Positions 7,547 to 14,797 of a stretch of DNA of 22,064 nt are shown piece after piece. Position numbers and translations under genes: made by a program. Below the pieces are notes generated by a model. It made no database searches. It was not told the origin of the DNA and worked only from the letters and a program-made list of their open reading frames with translations. Position 1 is the first letter of the stretch. Every line of letters begins with the position of its first letter. This stretch comes from an uncultured Lachnoanaerobaculum sp. Its GTDB lineage: Bacteria; Bacillota; Clostridia; Lachnospirales; Lachnospiraceae. The stretch is from contig NZ_CALLVU010000061.1 in the NCBI RefSeq assembly GCF_938015485.1, positions 1-22,064 on the forward strand, written 5' to 3'.

Positions 7547-8836
7547 ATGGCTGATGATATAAAAACCAAAAAGCCTCAAAAGACCGAACAGGAAAAAAAG
7601 GAAATTATAAATAAGGCCAAAAAAAAGGGGATTAAGGTTGAAAGACCTAAGCCTACAAAGCCGAAAGAAGAAAAAAATAAGCCAAAGCCGAAAGAAGAAA
7701 AGAAAAAAACAGGCAGAATCTACTGTGACTACACTATGCTGTTTATGATTATTTTTTTACTTATTTTCGGAGTAATAATGATTTATTCGGCAAGTTCATA
7801 TACTGCCGGAATAAAGTTTAAAGATTCCGCATACTTTGTAAAAAACCAGATAAAATATACGCTGTTCGGTTTTGTTATATTTGGAGTAATGATGATGATT
7901 CCATATAAACTTTGGGTAAAAAAGGCGTATATTTGGTATATCGGAAGTATTGTATTGTCGGCAGCAGTGCTTGTTATAGGAAAAAGTGTCAACGGTTCGA
8001 GAAGGTGGATTGTTGTAGGACCGGTAAGATTTCAGCCTTCAGAGTTTGTTAAGGTTACGCTTATTTTATTTATTACTTATTATTTGGTAAAATATAAAGA
8101 CGAGCTGTATTCTACTGACAGGAAAGTTACTGAAAAAAGACTGTGGTGGCTGCTTTTATGGGTTATTATTCCGGTAGTACTGGTACTTGTAGCGAACTTA
8201 AGTACATCAATAATTATTTTTTTGATAGCTTTAGGTATGAGCTTTATCGGTACTTCAAATAAAAGACTGTTTGTAGGAGGTACTTTAGCTTTTGCCGCGA
8301 TTTTGGCAAGTGCAAAATCTATTGTAAAGCTTTTGTATTCATGGGGATTCAGAAACTACCGTATTATGAGACTGCTTGTATGGGCCGAGCCTGAAAAATT
8401 CAGCAGAGACGGCGGATATCAGGTAGTGCAGGGACTCTATGCTGTAGGTTCGGGCGGAATATTCGGAAAAGGTCTGGGTCAGGGAATGCAAAAGTTCTTT
8501 ATACCTGAGGCACAAAACGATATGATATTTTCAATAATAGTGGAAGAGTTCGGGCTTGTGGGTGTACTTATGATACTTGCCGTATTTGCCTTTATTATAA
8601 GAAGAATGCTGATTGTAGCGTTTTCTGTAAAAGATTTGGAAGGGCGCTATATAGTTATAGGCGTGGTGATACATTTGTCTCTACAGGTAATACTCAATAT
8701 AGCGGTAGTTACCGGTGTTATGCCCAATACCGGAGTATCTCTTCCTTTTATAAGCTATGGAGGCAGTTCTATAGTGGTATTGTTGGCTGAAATCGGTTTG
8801 GTTTACAGTGTGGCAAGAACTATAAAGATGGAATAA
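7547..8836 (+). CDS. ftsW: SEDS peptidoglycan polymerase FtsW with charged N-terminal extension
   Basis: Septal lipid II polymerase that works with the division PBP. With the chosen ATG the protein has 429 residues. The first 57 or so are cytoplasmic and very rich in Lys, Pro and Glu (for example KPKEEKNKPKPKEEKKK). About ten membrane helices follow, beginning IYCDYTMLFMIIFLLIFG. SEDS signatures are MIYSASS, GSRRWI...FQPSEFVK, the loop FSRDGGYQVVQGLYAVGSGG with GKGLGQG, FIPEAQNDMIFSIIVEEFG, and MPNTGVSLPFISYGGSS. The frame is open back to 7421 inside murD, but ATG 7547, 4 bases after the murD stop and with CAGGGA upstream, is the natural operon start. An upstream ATG at 7496 is possible. FtsW rather than RodA is inferred from the division cluster. 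The murG gene that often follows ftsW is absent. Confidence 0.93.
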   Translation: MADDIKTKKPQKTEQEKKEIINKAKKKGIKVERPKPTKPKEEKNKPKPKEEKKKTGRIYCDYTMLFMIIFLLIFGVIMIYSASSYTAGIKFKDSAYFVKNQIKYTLFGFVIFGVMMMIPYKLWVKKAYIWYIGSIVLSAAVLVIGKSVNGSRRWIVVGPVRFQPSEFVKVTLILFITYYLVKYKDELYSTDRKVTEKRLWWLLLWVIIPVVLVLVANLSTSIIIFLIALGMSFIGTSNKRLFVGGTLAFAAILASAKSIVKLLYSWGFRNYRIMRLLVWAEPEKFSRDGGYQVVQGLYAVGSGGIFGKGLGQGMQKFFIPEAQNDMIFSIIVEEFGLVGVLMILAVFAFIIRRMLIVAFSVKDLEGRYIVIGVVIHLSLQVILNIAVVTGVMPNTGVSLPFISYGGSSIVVLLAEIGLVYSVARTIKME

Positions 8837-8840
8837 TGAT

Positions 8841-9539
8841 ATGAAAAGATTATATATTGTTTTAGCCGTTATTGCCTTTATATTGCTTGGTGTCTATTCG
8901 GTAAAGATAGATAAGTTCAATTTTGGAGGAAATACCAGATACAGCGATGAAGAGATGAAAAAAATGATCTTCCCGAACGAGTTTTCAAAGGTAACGCTTT
9001 ACAATGTTTTCAGAAGTAAGTTTAAAAAAGATTATAATATACCTTTTATACAGGGTATTGATATATATGTAACCGGTTTGCACAGTGCCGACATCATTGT
9101 ATATGAAAAGAGTGTGGTAGGCTGTGTAAAGTATATGAGTTCATATATGTACTTTGATAAGGACGGCATTGTGGTGGAAAGTTCAAATACTCTTTTGGAA
9201 GGAATACCTGTTATAGACGGACTTGATTTCGGCAGGATTGTACTGTACGAGAAACTTCCTATATCAAATGAGAATGTCTTTAAAGAGATGCTTGACATCA
9301 CACAGGTTCTTGTGGGATATGGAATAAATGTCGACAGGATAACGATCTCATCGGACAACAATATTACACTTTATATCGGTAATATTGAAGTTTATTTAGG
9401 GGATTCAAGTGAACTTAACGGAAAAGTTGGTGAACTTAGAGATATATGGGAGAAGATAAAGGATTTATCAGGTACACTTTATCTGGATAATTACAATCCT
9501 ATAAAGGATAATACTACATATACATTCAAAAAAAGATAA
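8841..9539 (+). CDS. ftsQ: FtsQ/DivIB-type cell division protein
   Basis: A 232-residue bitopic protein with one membrane helix at residues 3-21. It continues with a POTRA-like start (FNFGGNTRYSDEEMKKMIF, matching the family 'v.V.GN...s.eei'). The extracellular region ends in a strand-rich segment, with VYLGDSSELNGKVGELRDIW and GTLYLDNYNP resembling the FtsQ beta-domain 'v.lG....l..Kl..l...' and 'iDlr'. In the family it holds FtsL and FtsB/DivIC at the septum. Sequence is divergent and Lys-rich, so the call uses topology, the GN motif and position between ftsW and ftsZ. It starts 4 bases after ftsW and has a weak ribosome site (GATGGAA). Confidence 0.82.
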   Translation: MKRLYIVLAVIAFILLGVYSVKIDKFNFGGNTRYSDEEMKKMIFPNEFSKVTLYNVFRSKFKKDYNIPFIQGIDIYVTGLHSADIIVYEKSVVGCVKYMSSYMYFDKDGIVVESSNTLLEGIPVIDGLDFGRIVLYEKLPISNENVFKEMLDITQVLVGYGINVDRITISSDNNITLYIGNIEVYLGDSSELNGKVGELRDIWEKIKDLSGTLYLDNYNPIKDNTTYTFKKR

Positions 9540-9570
9540 AATATTACATTGCACTTTAAAGAAAAATAAG

Positions 9571-9586
9571 TTGATATTTATATCAA
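9571..9586. repeat. Perfect inverted repeat overlapping the ftsZ -35 box
   Basis: TTGATAT (9571-9577), two bases, then ATATCAA (9580-9586): a 16-base perfect palindrome. Its left arm is the -35 box itself and its right arm lies in the spacer. It is too AT-rich and too short to be a terminator, so an operator is the more likely role. No known regulator motif is recognised. Confidence 0.55.
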
Positions 9587-9599
9587 AAACCTTTATTAT
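9571..9599 (+). promoter_or_regulatory. Predicted strong promoter of ftsZ
   Basis: TTGATA (9571-9576), a 17-base spacer and TATTAT (9594-9599); each box differs from consensus at one base. Start of transcription would be near 9606, giving a leader of about 40 bases. It lets ftsZ be expressed apart from the upstream dcw operon; no terminator is seen between ftsQ and ftsZ, so read-through is also possible. Confidence 0.7.
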
Positions 9600-9630
9600 T
9601 AGATGAGAGTTTGCTTAAGTGTAGGTGTAC

Positions 9631-9636
9631 AGGAGG
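9631..9636 (+). promoter_or_regulatory. Ribosome binding site that fixes the GTG start of ftsZ
   Basis: AGGAGG lies 10 bases before GTG 9647. There is an in-frame ATG at 9611, but it lies upstream of this site and would add 12 residues unlike any FtsZ N-terminus (MLKCRCTGGKKS). Confidence 0.8.
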
Positions 9637-9646
9637 AAAAAAATCT

Positions 9647-11053
9647 GTGTTAGAAATAAATAAGCCGGTAAATGAGAATGCAGCGAAGATCATCGTGGTA
9701 GGTGTCGGAGGTGCGGGAAATAATGCCGTAAACAGAATGATTGATGAAAATGTGGAGGGTGTAGACTTCATCGGTGTCAATACCGACAAGCAGGCCCTTG
9801 TTAACTGTAAAGCTGGAACTATTATCCAGATAGGAGAGAAGCTTACAAAGGGACTTGGTGCAGGTGCCAAGCCTGAGGTAGGTGAAAAAGCAGCGGAAGA
9901 GAATATAGAAGATATCACAAATAAGCTTAAGAATGCAGATATGGTATTTGTTACCTGCGGTATGGGTGGCGGTACCGGAACAGGTGCATCACCTGTTATT
10001 GCAAGAGCATCAAAGGACCTTGGTATACTTACAGTAGGAGTAGTGACAAAGCCTTTCCCGTTTGAGGGCAGACAGAGAATGAAGAATGCACTTGCAGGTA
10101 TTGAGAATCTGAAGCAGTACGTGGATACTTTGATTGTAATACCTAATGAGAAATTGCTTCAGATAGTGGACAGAAAGACTACTATGCCTGACGCCCTGAA
10201 AAAGGCCGATGAAGTGTTGCAGCAAAGTGTTCAGGGTATCACAGACCTTATCAGTGAGACCGCTATTATCAACCTTGATTTTGCGGATGTTCAGACTGTA
10301 ATGACAGGAAAAGGTCTTGCACATATCGGTATCGGTTACGGAACAGGTGACAACAAGGCACTTGATGCCGTTAAGGCGGCAGTTTCATCACCGCTTCTTG
10401 AGACAAGTATCGACAATGCCACTCATGTGCTTATTTCCGTATCGGGTGATATCAGTCTTATTGAGGCGTATGAAGCAACAGACTATGTGCGTGAGCTTGT
10501 AAGTGAAGAGGCCAATATTATCTTCGGTGCTTCATGTAATGATACCGAGCCTGACAGTGTAAAGATTACAGTTATCGCTACAGGTGTTACTGCGGCTGTT
10601 AACGACACTCCTGTGGGAGAGCTTGTCAGAGATGTGAATATAAAGCGTCAAAACACTATGCCTAAGAGAAACGAGTCTTTTTCACAGAATTTGAATACGG
10701 CTCCTGTACAGCCACAGCCTAAGGTTGAGCAGCCAAAGAGCGACTATCCTCCAAGCAATATACAAAGCTTCGGTGAGGGAAATTACTCCGAGACAAGCTA
10801 TGGCGGCTATAGCGGAAACTACGGCTCATATCAGGGAGAGAGTGTATCTCAGCCTATGAACAATCAGCCTATAAATAATCATGGCATGAATAATCAGCCT
10901 ATAAATAATCAAGGTATGAACGGTCAGCCTATGAATAATCAAAATCCTTATACAGGAGGCTATACCTACGGTCAGCAGTCCGGCATCAGAGCTGTCAGAC
11001 CGCATGGAGATGCTAAAATAAATGTACCTGATTTTTTAAAGAGAAAGAAATAA
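9647..11053 (+). CDS. ftsZ: Cell division GTPase FtsZ
   Basis: Tubulin homologue that forms the division ring. It starts at a GTG and has 468 residues, longer than the 350-400 usual in Firmicutes. The N-terminal GTPase core begins MLEINKPVNENAAKI and has GVGGAGNNAVNRM (19-31), the tubulin signature GGGTGTG (107-113), and PFPFEGRQRMKNA. Catalytic loop T7 is NLDFADVQTVM. From about residue 325 a disordered linker, rich in Gln, Asn, Gly, Tyr and Pro, replaces structure; it carries short repeats of the type NNQP(I/M) (about 402-432). The last residues KINVPDFLKRKK match the conserved C-terminal peptide that docks FtsZ partners. No ftsA neighbour is present, so the membrane anchor for this peptide (SepF, FtsA or another) is encoded elsewhere. 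Confidence 0.98.
   Translation: MLEINKPVNENAAKIIVVGVGGAGNNAVNRMIDENVEGVDFIGVNTDKQALVNCKAGTIIQIGEKLTKGLGAGAKPEVGEKAAEENIEDITNKLKNADMVFVTCGMGGGTGTGASPVIARASKDLGILTVGVVTKPFPFEGRQRMKNALAGIENLKQYVDTLIVIPNEKLLQIVDRKTTMPDALKKADEVLQQSVQGITDLISETAIINLDFADVQTVMTGKGLAHIGIGYGTGDNKALDAVKAAVSSPLLETSIDNATHVLISVSGDISLIEAYEATDYVRELVSEEANIIFGASCNDTEPDSVKITVIATGVTAAVNDTPVGELVRDVNIKRQNTMPKRNESFSQNLNTAPVQPQPKVEQPKSDYPPSNIQSFGEGNYSETSYGGYSGNYGSYQGESVSQPMNNQPINNHGMNNQPINNQGMNGQPMNNQNPYTGGYTYGQQSGIRAVRPHGDAKINVPDFLKRKK
10850..10942 (+). repeat. Tandem 30-base repeats in the ftsZ linker
   Basis: CAGCCTAT(A/G)AA(T/C)AAT starts at 10850, 10865, 10895 and 10925. The units at 10865 and 10895 are near-identical over 30 bases and the one at 10925 is partial; the first at 10850 is a 15-base half unit. 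They encode alternating QPINN and QGMNN-type pentapeptides. Codon changes between copies are mostly silent or conservative. Confidence 0.85.
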
Positions 11054-11072
11054 AGAAATAAAAAGTGATATA

Positions 11073-11108
11073 AAAAACTGCCACCGACTTAGCCGGTGGC
11101 AATTTTTT
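11073..11108. terminator. Bidirectional terminator between ftsZ and coaX
   Basis: TGCCACCG (11079-11086) pairs with CGGTGGCA (11094-11101) around a 7-base loop. An A-run lies to the left and a T-run to the right, so it can stop transcripts from both the ftsZ and the coaX side. Confidence 0.9.
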
Positions 11109-11871
11109 ATTGATTTTTCATATACAGTTTTAAAAGCCCTTTGAGAAGCAGGTTGTCGTCTACTGTAATATCATGTTTACAAAGAGGTGTGACAAAAGGT
11201 GCAAGTCCGCCTGTAGCAACCACATTCAGTTTTTGTTCCAGCTCTTCTTCCATACGTGATATTATTCCGTCCATCATACCGGCGTGTCCGAATAAAATAC
11301 CGCTTCTCATACTGTCAACGGTATTTTTGGCTATAACCTTTTTCGGCATATCAAGGTTTACCTGAGGAAGCTGAGCGGTCTTTGAGCTGAGTGTATCAAG
11401 TGATATGCGAAGTCCGGGATGTATGATACCTCCTATATAATTGCCGTGTATATCAACTACAGATATGGTGGTTGCGGTACCCATATCAATGATGGCAAGA
11501 GGCAGAGGGTATTCATCCATAGCGGCGACGGCATCGACTATCATATCCGATCCTACAGATTTCGGATTGTCCATAAGTATGTTAAGACCTGTTTTCATAC
11601 CTGACTCTACAAGCATACATTCAATGCCGAGTATTTTCTTTACGGCATTTCTTATGGTTATATTGAGCGGCGGTACCACACTTGATAGGATGGCGCCTTC
11701 TATATCATTTGCCTTTACGCAATGTATATCAAGTATACCTTTGATATACATACAGTATTCAAGCTCGGTTCTGGTAGTATGAGTGGTAATTCTTTCAAGA
11801 AAATATATTTGCTTATTGTCGATTCCACCTACTACAATATTTGAGTTACCCATATCGATTGCTAAAATCAT
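11107..11871 (-). CDS. coaX: Type III pantothenate kinase
   Basis: Phosphorylates pantothenate with ATP, the first step of coenzyme A synthesis. CoaX enzymes are insensitive to CoA feedback by family knowledge. It has 254 residues, the normal length. The N-terminal phosphate loop is DMGNSNIVVGG (6-16). The pantothenate/catalytic segment VGSDMIVDAVAA has the general-base Asp109, DMGTATTISVVD is at 129-140, IGGIIHPGLRIS follows, and ATGGLA is at 219-224. In most CoaX sequences I know the catalytic Asp is followed by Arg (GADR); here it is Met110. GAAGGA precedes the ATG on the minus strand. The gene is divergent from coaBC, which performs the next steps of the same pathway. Confidence 0.94.
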   Translation of the reverse strand: MILAIDMGNSNIVVGGIDNKQIYFLERITTHTTRTELEYCMYIKGILDIHCVKANDIEGAILSSVVPPLNITIRNAVKKILGIECMLVESGMKTGLNILMDNPKSVGSDMIVDAVAAMDEYPLPLAIIDMGTATTISVVDIHGNYIGGIIHPGLRISLDTLSSKTAQLPQVNLDMPKKVIAKNTVDSMRSGILFGHAGMMDGIISRMEEELEQKLNVVATGGLAPFVTPLCKHDITVDDNLLLKGLLKLYMKNQ

Positions 11872-11913
11872 AAAATTGTCCTTCTTAATATTAAAATAAA
11901 AGCTTTATACTAA

Positions 11914-11942
11914 AGTATACTAATCTCTCTTCTTGCTTGCAA
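11914..11942 (-). promoter_or_regulatory. Predicted coaX promoter
   Basis: Read on the minus strand: TTGCAA (11942-11937), a 17-base spacer and TATACT (11919-11914). The -35 box overlaps that of the divergent coaBC promoter. The sequence TATACTAA is directly repeated with a 10-base period over 11907-11924, on the -10 side. Confidence 0.6.
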
Positions 11943-11961
11943 TAATAAAATAGCGTATAAT
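11933..11961 (+). promoter_or_regulatory. Predicted coaBC promoter
   Basis: TTGCTT (11933-11938), a 17-base spacer and a perfect TATAAT (11956-11961). It is likely to drive coaBC-prfC-pepV-metN-metI. It shares its -35 position with the coaX promoter on the other strand. Confidence 0.65.
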
Positions 11962-11999
11962 CGATAAGTATGATATTTAATAAGGATTTTGGAGGCTTT

Positions 12000-13199
12000 A
12001 TGCTGGAAAATAAAAATATATTGCTTGGGGTTACAGGAGGAATTGCGGCGTATAAGATTGCAACTCTTGCAAGTATGTTAAAAAAGCAGAAGGCAAATGT
12101 AAAGGTGATTATGACTGAAAATGCCACACAATTTGTCACGCCTATGACATTTGAAACGTTGACTGCAAATAAAGTGTATACAGATACATTTGACAGAAAT
12201 TTTGAATTTAAGGTGGATCATGTAGAGCTTGGTAAATGGGCGGATGTTTTCCTTATTGCACCTGCAAGTGCCGATGTGATAGGCAAGCTTGCAAACGGTA
12301 TTGCGGATGATATGCTCACAACTACGGCAATTGCAATGAGATGTCCTATAGTTGTTTCACCTGCCATGAATACTGCAATGTATGAAAATAAGATAGTAAA
12401 GCACAATATGATGAAGCTTAGGACTTACGGTATGGAAGTTATTTTGCCTGCAAGCGGGCATCTGGCATGTGGAGATAGCGGAGCCGGAAAGATGCCTGAG
12501 CCGCAGACACTTTTGGAATATATTAAGAAGGCATTGTATAGTGAAAAGGATTTGGCAGGTAAGAAAGTATGTGTCAGTGCCGGACCTACAAGAGAGGCTA
12601 TTGACCCTGTAAGATATATTTCAAACAACTCTACAGGAAAGATGGGTGTTGAGATTGCAAAAATGGCCGCCTATAGGGGTGCCAAGGTAACTTTGGTGAT
12701 CGGACCGTCAGATGAGTTTGTGCCTGATTTTATAAACAGAGTCGATATAAAGTCCGCAGAGGATATGTATGATGAGATAATGAAGATATCGGATTCACAG
12801 GATATCATAATAAAGGCTGCCGCGGTAGCGGATTACACACCTGCAAAATACAGCAATGAGAAAATAAAGAAAAAAGATAACGAGTTGTCTATAGAACTTT
12901 CAAGAACCAAGGATATTTTAAAGGAGCTTGGAGAGAGGAAGAAGGAGAATTCCAAAAAGCAGTTTTTATGCGGATTTTCTATGGAAACCGAAAATATGGA
13001 AGAAAACTCAAAAAAGAAATTGAGAAGTAAAAATGTAGATATGATAGTTGCAAACAATGTAAAGGTTGAAGGCGCAGGCTTCGGAACCGATACAAATGTG
13101 GTCACCATATATACAAAGGATAAAGAGATAATACTTGATAAGCTGTCCAAACTTGAGGTGGCAAAAAAGATATTTGATGAGATAGTGAGGAATTTTTAA
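12000..13199 (+). CDS. coaBC: Bifunctional phosphopantothenoylcysteine decarboxylase / phosphopantothenate--cysteine ligase
   Basis: Joins cysteine to 4'-phosphopantothenate (CoaB) and decarboxylates the product to 4'-phosphopantetheine (CoaC). With the ATG at 12000 it has 399 residues, the normal length. In the N-terminal flavin domain, GVTGGIAAYKI (10-20), catalytic His74 in VDHVELG, APASADVIGKLANGIADDML (87-106), PAMN (121-124) and Cys157 in CGDSGAGKMPEP are all present. In the CoaB domain, SAGPTREAIDPVRYISNNST (193-212), KAAAVADYTP (272-281), the Lys-rich KIKKKD, and GFSMETEN are seen. The frame extends to an ATG at 11970, but GGAGG (11991-11995) comes just before 12000. Spacing there is short (4 bases). 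Its stop abuts the GTG of prfC. Confidence 0.95.
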   Translation: MLENKNILLGVTGGIAAYKIATLASMLKKQKANVKVIMTENATQFVTPMTFETLTANKVYTDTFDRNFEFKVDHVELGKWADVFLIAPASADVIGKLANGIADDMLTTTAIAMRCPIVVSPAMNTAMYENKIVKHNMMKLRTYGMEVILPASGHLACGDSGAGKMPEPQTLLEYIKKALYSEKDLAGKKVCVSAGPTREAIDPVRYISNNSTGKMGVEIAKMAAYRGAKVTLVIGPSDEFVPDFINRVDIKSAEDMYDEIMKISDSQDIIIKAAAVADYTPAKYSNEKIKKKDNELSIELSRTKDILKELGERKKENSKKQFLCGFSMETENMEENSKKKLRSKNVDMIVANNVKVEGAGFGTDTNVVTIYTKDKEIILDKLSKLEVAKKIFDEIVRNF

Positions 13200-14786
13200 G
13201 TGAACTTTGAAGAGATAAGTAAGAGAAGGACATTCGCCATAATATCACACCCTGATGCGGGTAAGACAACACTTACAGAGAAGTTTTTGCTCTATGGAGG
13301 AGCGATAAACCTTGCAGGAAGTGTAAAAGGAAAAAAGACCGCCAAATATGCGGTAAGTGACTGGATGGAGATAGAAAAGGAAAGAGGTATCTCTGTAACA
13401 TCTTCGGTTATGCAGTTTAACTATGAAGGATTTTGTATAAATATACTTGACACACCGGGACATCAGGATTTCTCTGAGGATACCTACAGAACTTTGATGG
13501 CGGCGGATTCGGCAGTCATGGTAATAGATGCAAGTAAGGGTGTCGAGGCGCAGACAATTAAGCTTTTTAAAGTCTGTGTGATGAGAAAGATACCTATATT
13601 CACATTTATAAATAAGCTTGACAGAGAGGCAAGAGATCCTTTTGAGCTTTTGGACGATATTGAGAGTGTCTTGGGTATAAGGACATGCCCTGTGAATTGG
13701 CCTATAGGTTCGGGAAAGAACTTTAAGGGAGTATATGACAGACAGACAAAGCAGATAAATAAGTTCACAGCCGCCAATGCAGGTATGAAGGAAGTGGATA
13801 CACAGCTTATTGAACTTGACGACAGTAAGCTTGACGACTACATCGGATTTGACTATGCGGATATATTGAGAAATGATATAGAGCTTTTGGACGGTGCCAG
13901 TGACAATCTGGATATGGAAAAGGTGTCTGTAGGTGAGTTAAGCCCGGTATTTTTCGGCTCGGCACTTACAAACTTCGGAGTACAGACCTTTCTTGAGCAT
14001 TTCCTTAAGATGACATCGTCACCGCTAAAGAGAAAGACACATGAAGGTTATGTGGACCCTATGAAGGATGAGTTTTTCTCCGCATTTGTGTTCAAAATAC
14101 AGGCAAATATGAACAAGGCGCACAGAGACAGAATCGCCTTTATGAGAATATGTTCAGGTGAGTATGATGCAGGCATGGAGGTTATCCATGTACAGGGAAA
14201 CAAAAAGATTCGCCTAAATCAGTCCACACAGATGATGGCGGATGAGAGAAAGATAGTGGAGAAGGCATATGCGGGAGATATTATAGGAGTATTCGACCCG
14301 GGTATATTCGGTATCGGAGATACCTTGACCACTGCAAATAATGTTGAGTTTGAGGGAATTCCTACATTTGCACCTGAGCATTTTGCCAGAGTGCGTCAGG
14401 TAGACACTATGAAGAGAAAACAATTCTTAAAGGGTGTGTATCAGATAGCGCAGGAGGGTGCAATCCAGATATTCCAGGAGTACAACACCGGAATGGAAGA
14501 GATCATAGTGGGAGTCGTAGGTGTACTGCAGTTTGAGGTATTGACCTACAGACTTAAGAATGAATACAATGTAGATGTGAAACTTGACAAGCTGCCTTAT
14601 GAGCATATCAGGTGGATTGACGAGTCGTCTACTGTGGATATTGATAAGATTCAGGGTACAAGTGATATGAAGAAAATTAAAGATCTTAAAGACCGTCCAC
14701 TGCTTATCTTTACACATCCGTGGAGTATAAGAATGGTGGAGGAAAGAAATAAAGGACTTGTACTTAGCGAGTTCGGAAAGAATTAG
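13200..14786 (+). CDS. prfC: Peptide chain release factor 3 (GTPase)
   Basis: Translational GTPase that removes RF1/RF2 from the ribosome after peptide release. It has 528 residues, as expected. It uses a GTG start directly after the coaBC stop, with GTGAGGA upstream. G1 is HPDAGKTT (17-24). The RF3-type switch region SDWMEIEKERGISVTSSVMQ, G3 DTPGH (84-88), G4 NKLD (138-141), and the C-terminal RF3 domain ending with FTHPWSIRMVEERNKGLVLS follow. The GAINLAGSVKGKK segment after the P-loop is typical of RF3 rather than EF-G. The zero spacing implies coupled translation with coaBC, a pairing with no obvious functional reason. Confidence 0.96.
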   Translation: MNFEEISKRRTFAIISHPDAGKTTLTEKFLLYGGAINLAGSVKGKKTAKYAVSDWMEIEKERGISVTSSVMQFNYEGFCINILDTPGHQDFSEDTYRTLMAADSAVMVIDASKGVEAQTIKLFKVCVMRKIPIFTFINKLDREARDPFELLDDIESVLGIRTCPVNWPIGSGKNFKGVYDRQTKQINKFTAANAGMKEVDTQLIELDDSKLDDYIGFDYADILRNDIELLDGASDNLDMEKVSVGELSPVFFGSALTNFGVQTFLEHFLKMTSSPLKRKTHEGYVDPMKDEFFSAFVFKIQANMNKAHRDRIAFMRICSGEYDAGMEVIHVQGNKKIRLNQSTQMMADERKIVEKAYAGDIIGVFDPGIFGIGDTLTTANNVEFEGIPTFAPEHFARVRQVDTMKRKQFLKGVYQIAQEGAIQIFQEYNTGMEEIIVGVVGVLQFEVLTYRLKNEYNVDVKLDKLPYEHIRWIDESSTVDIDKIQGTSDMKKIKDLKDRPLLIFTHPWSIRMVEERNKGLVLSEFGKN

Positions 14787-14797
14787 AAAGGAAAACT

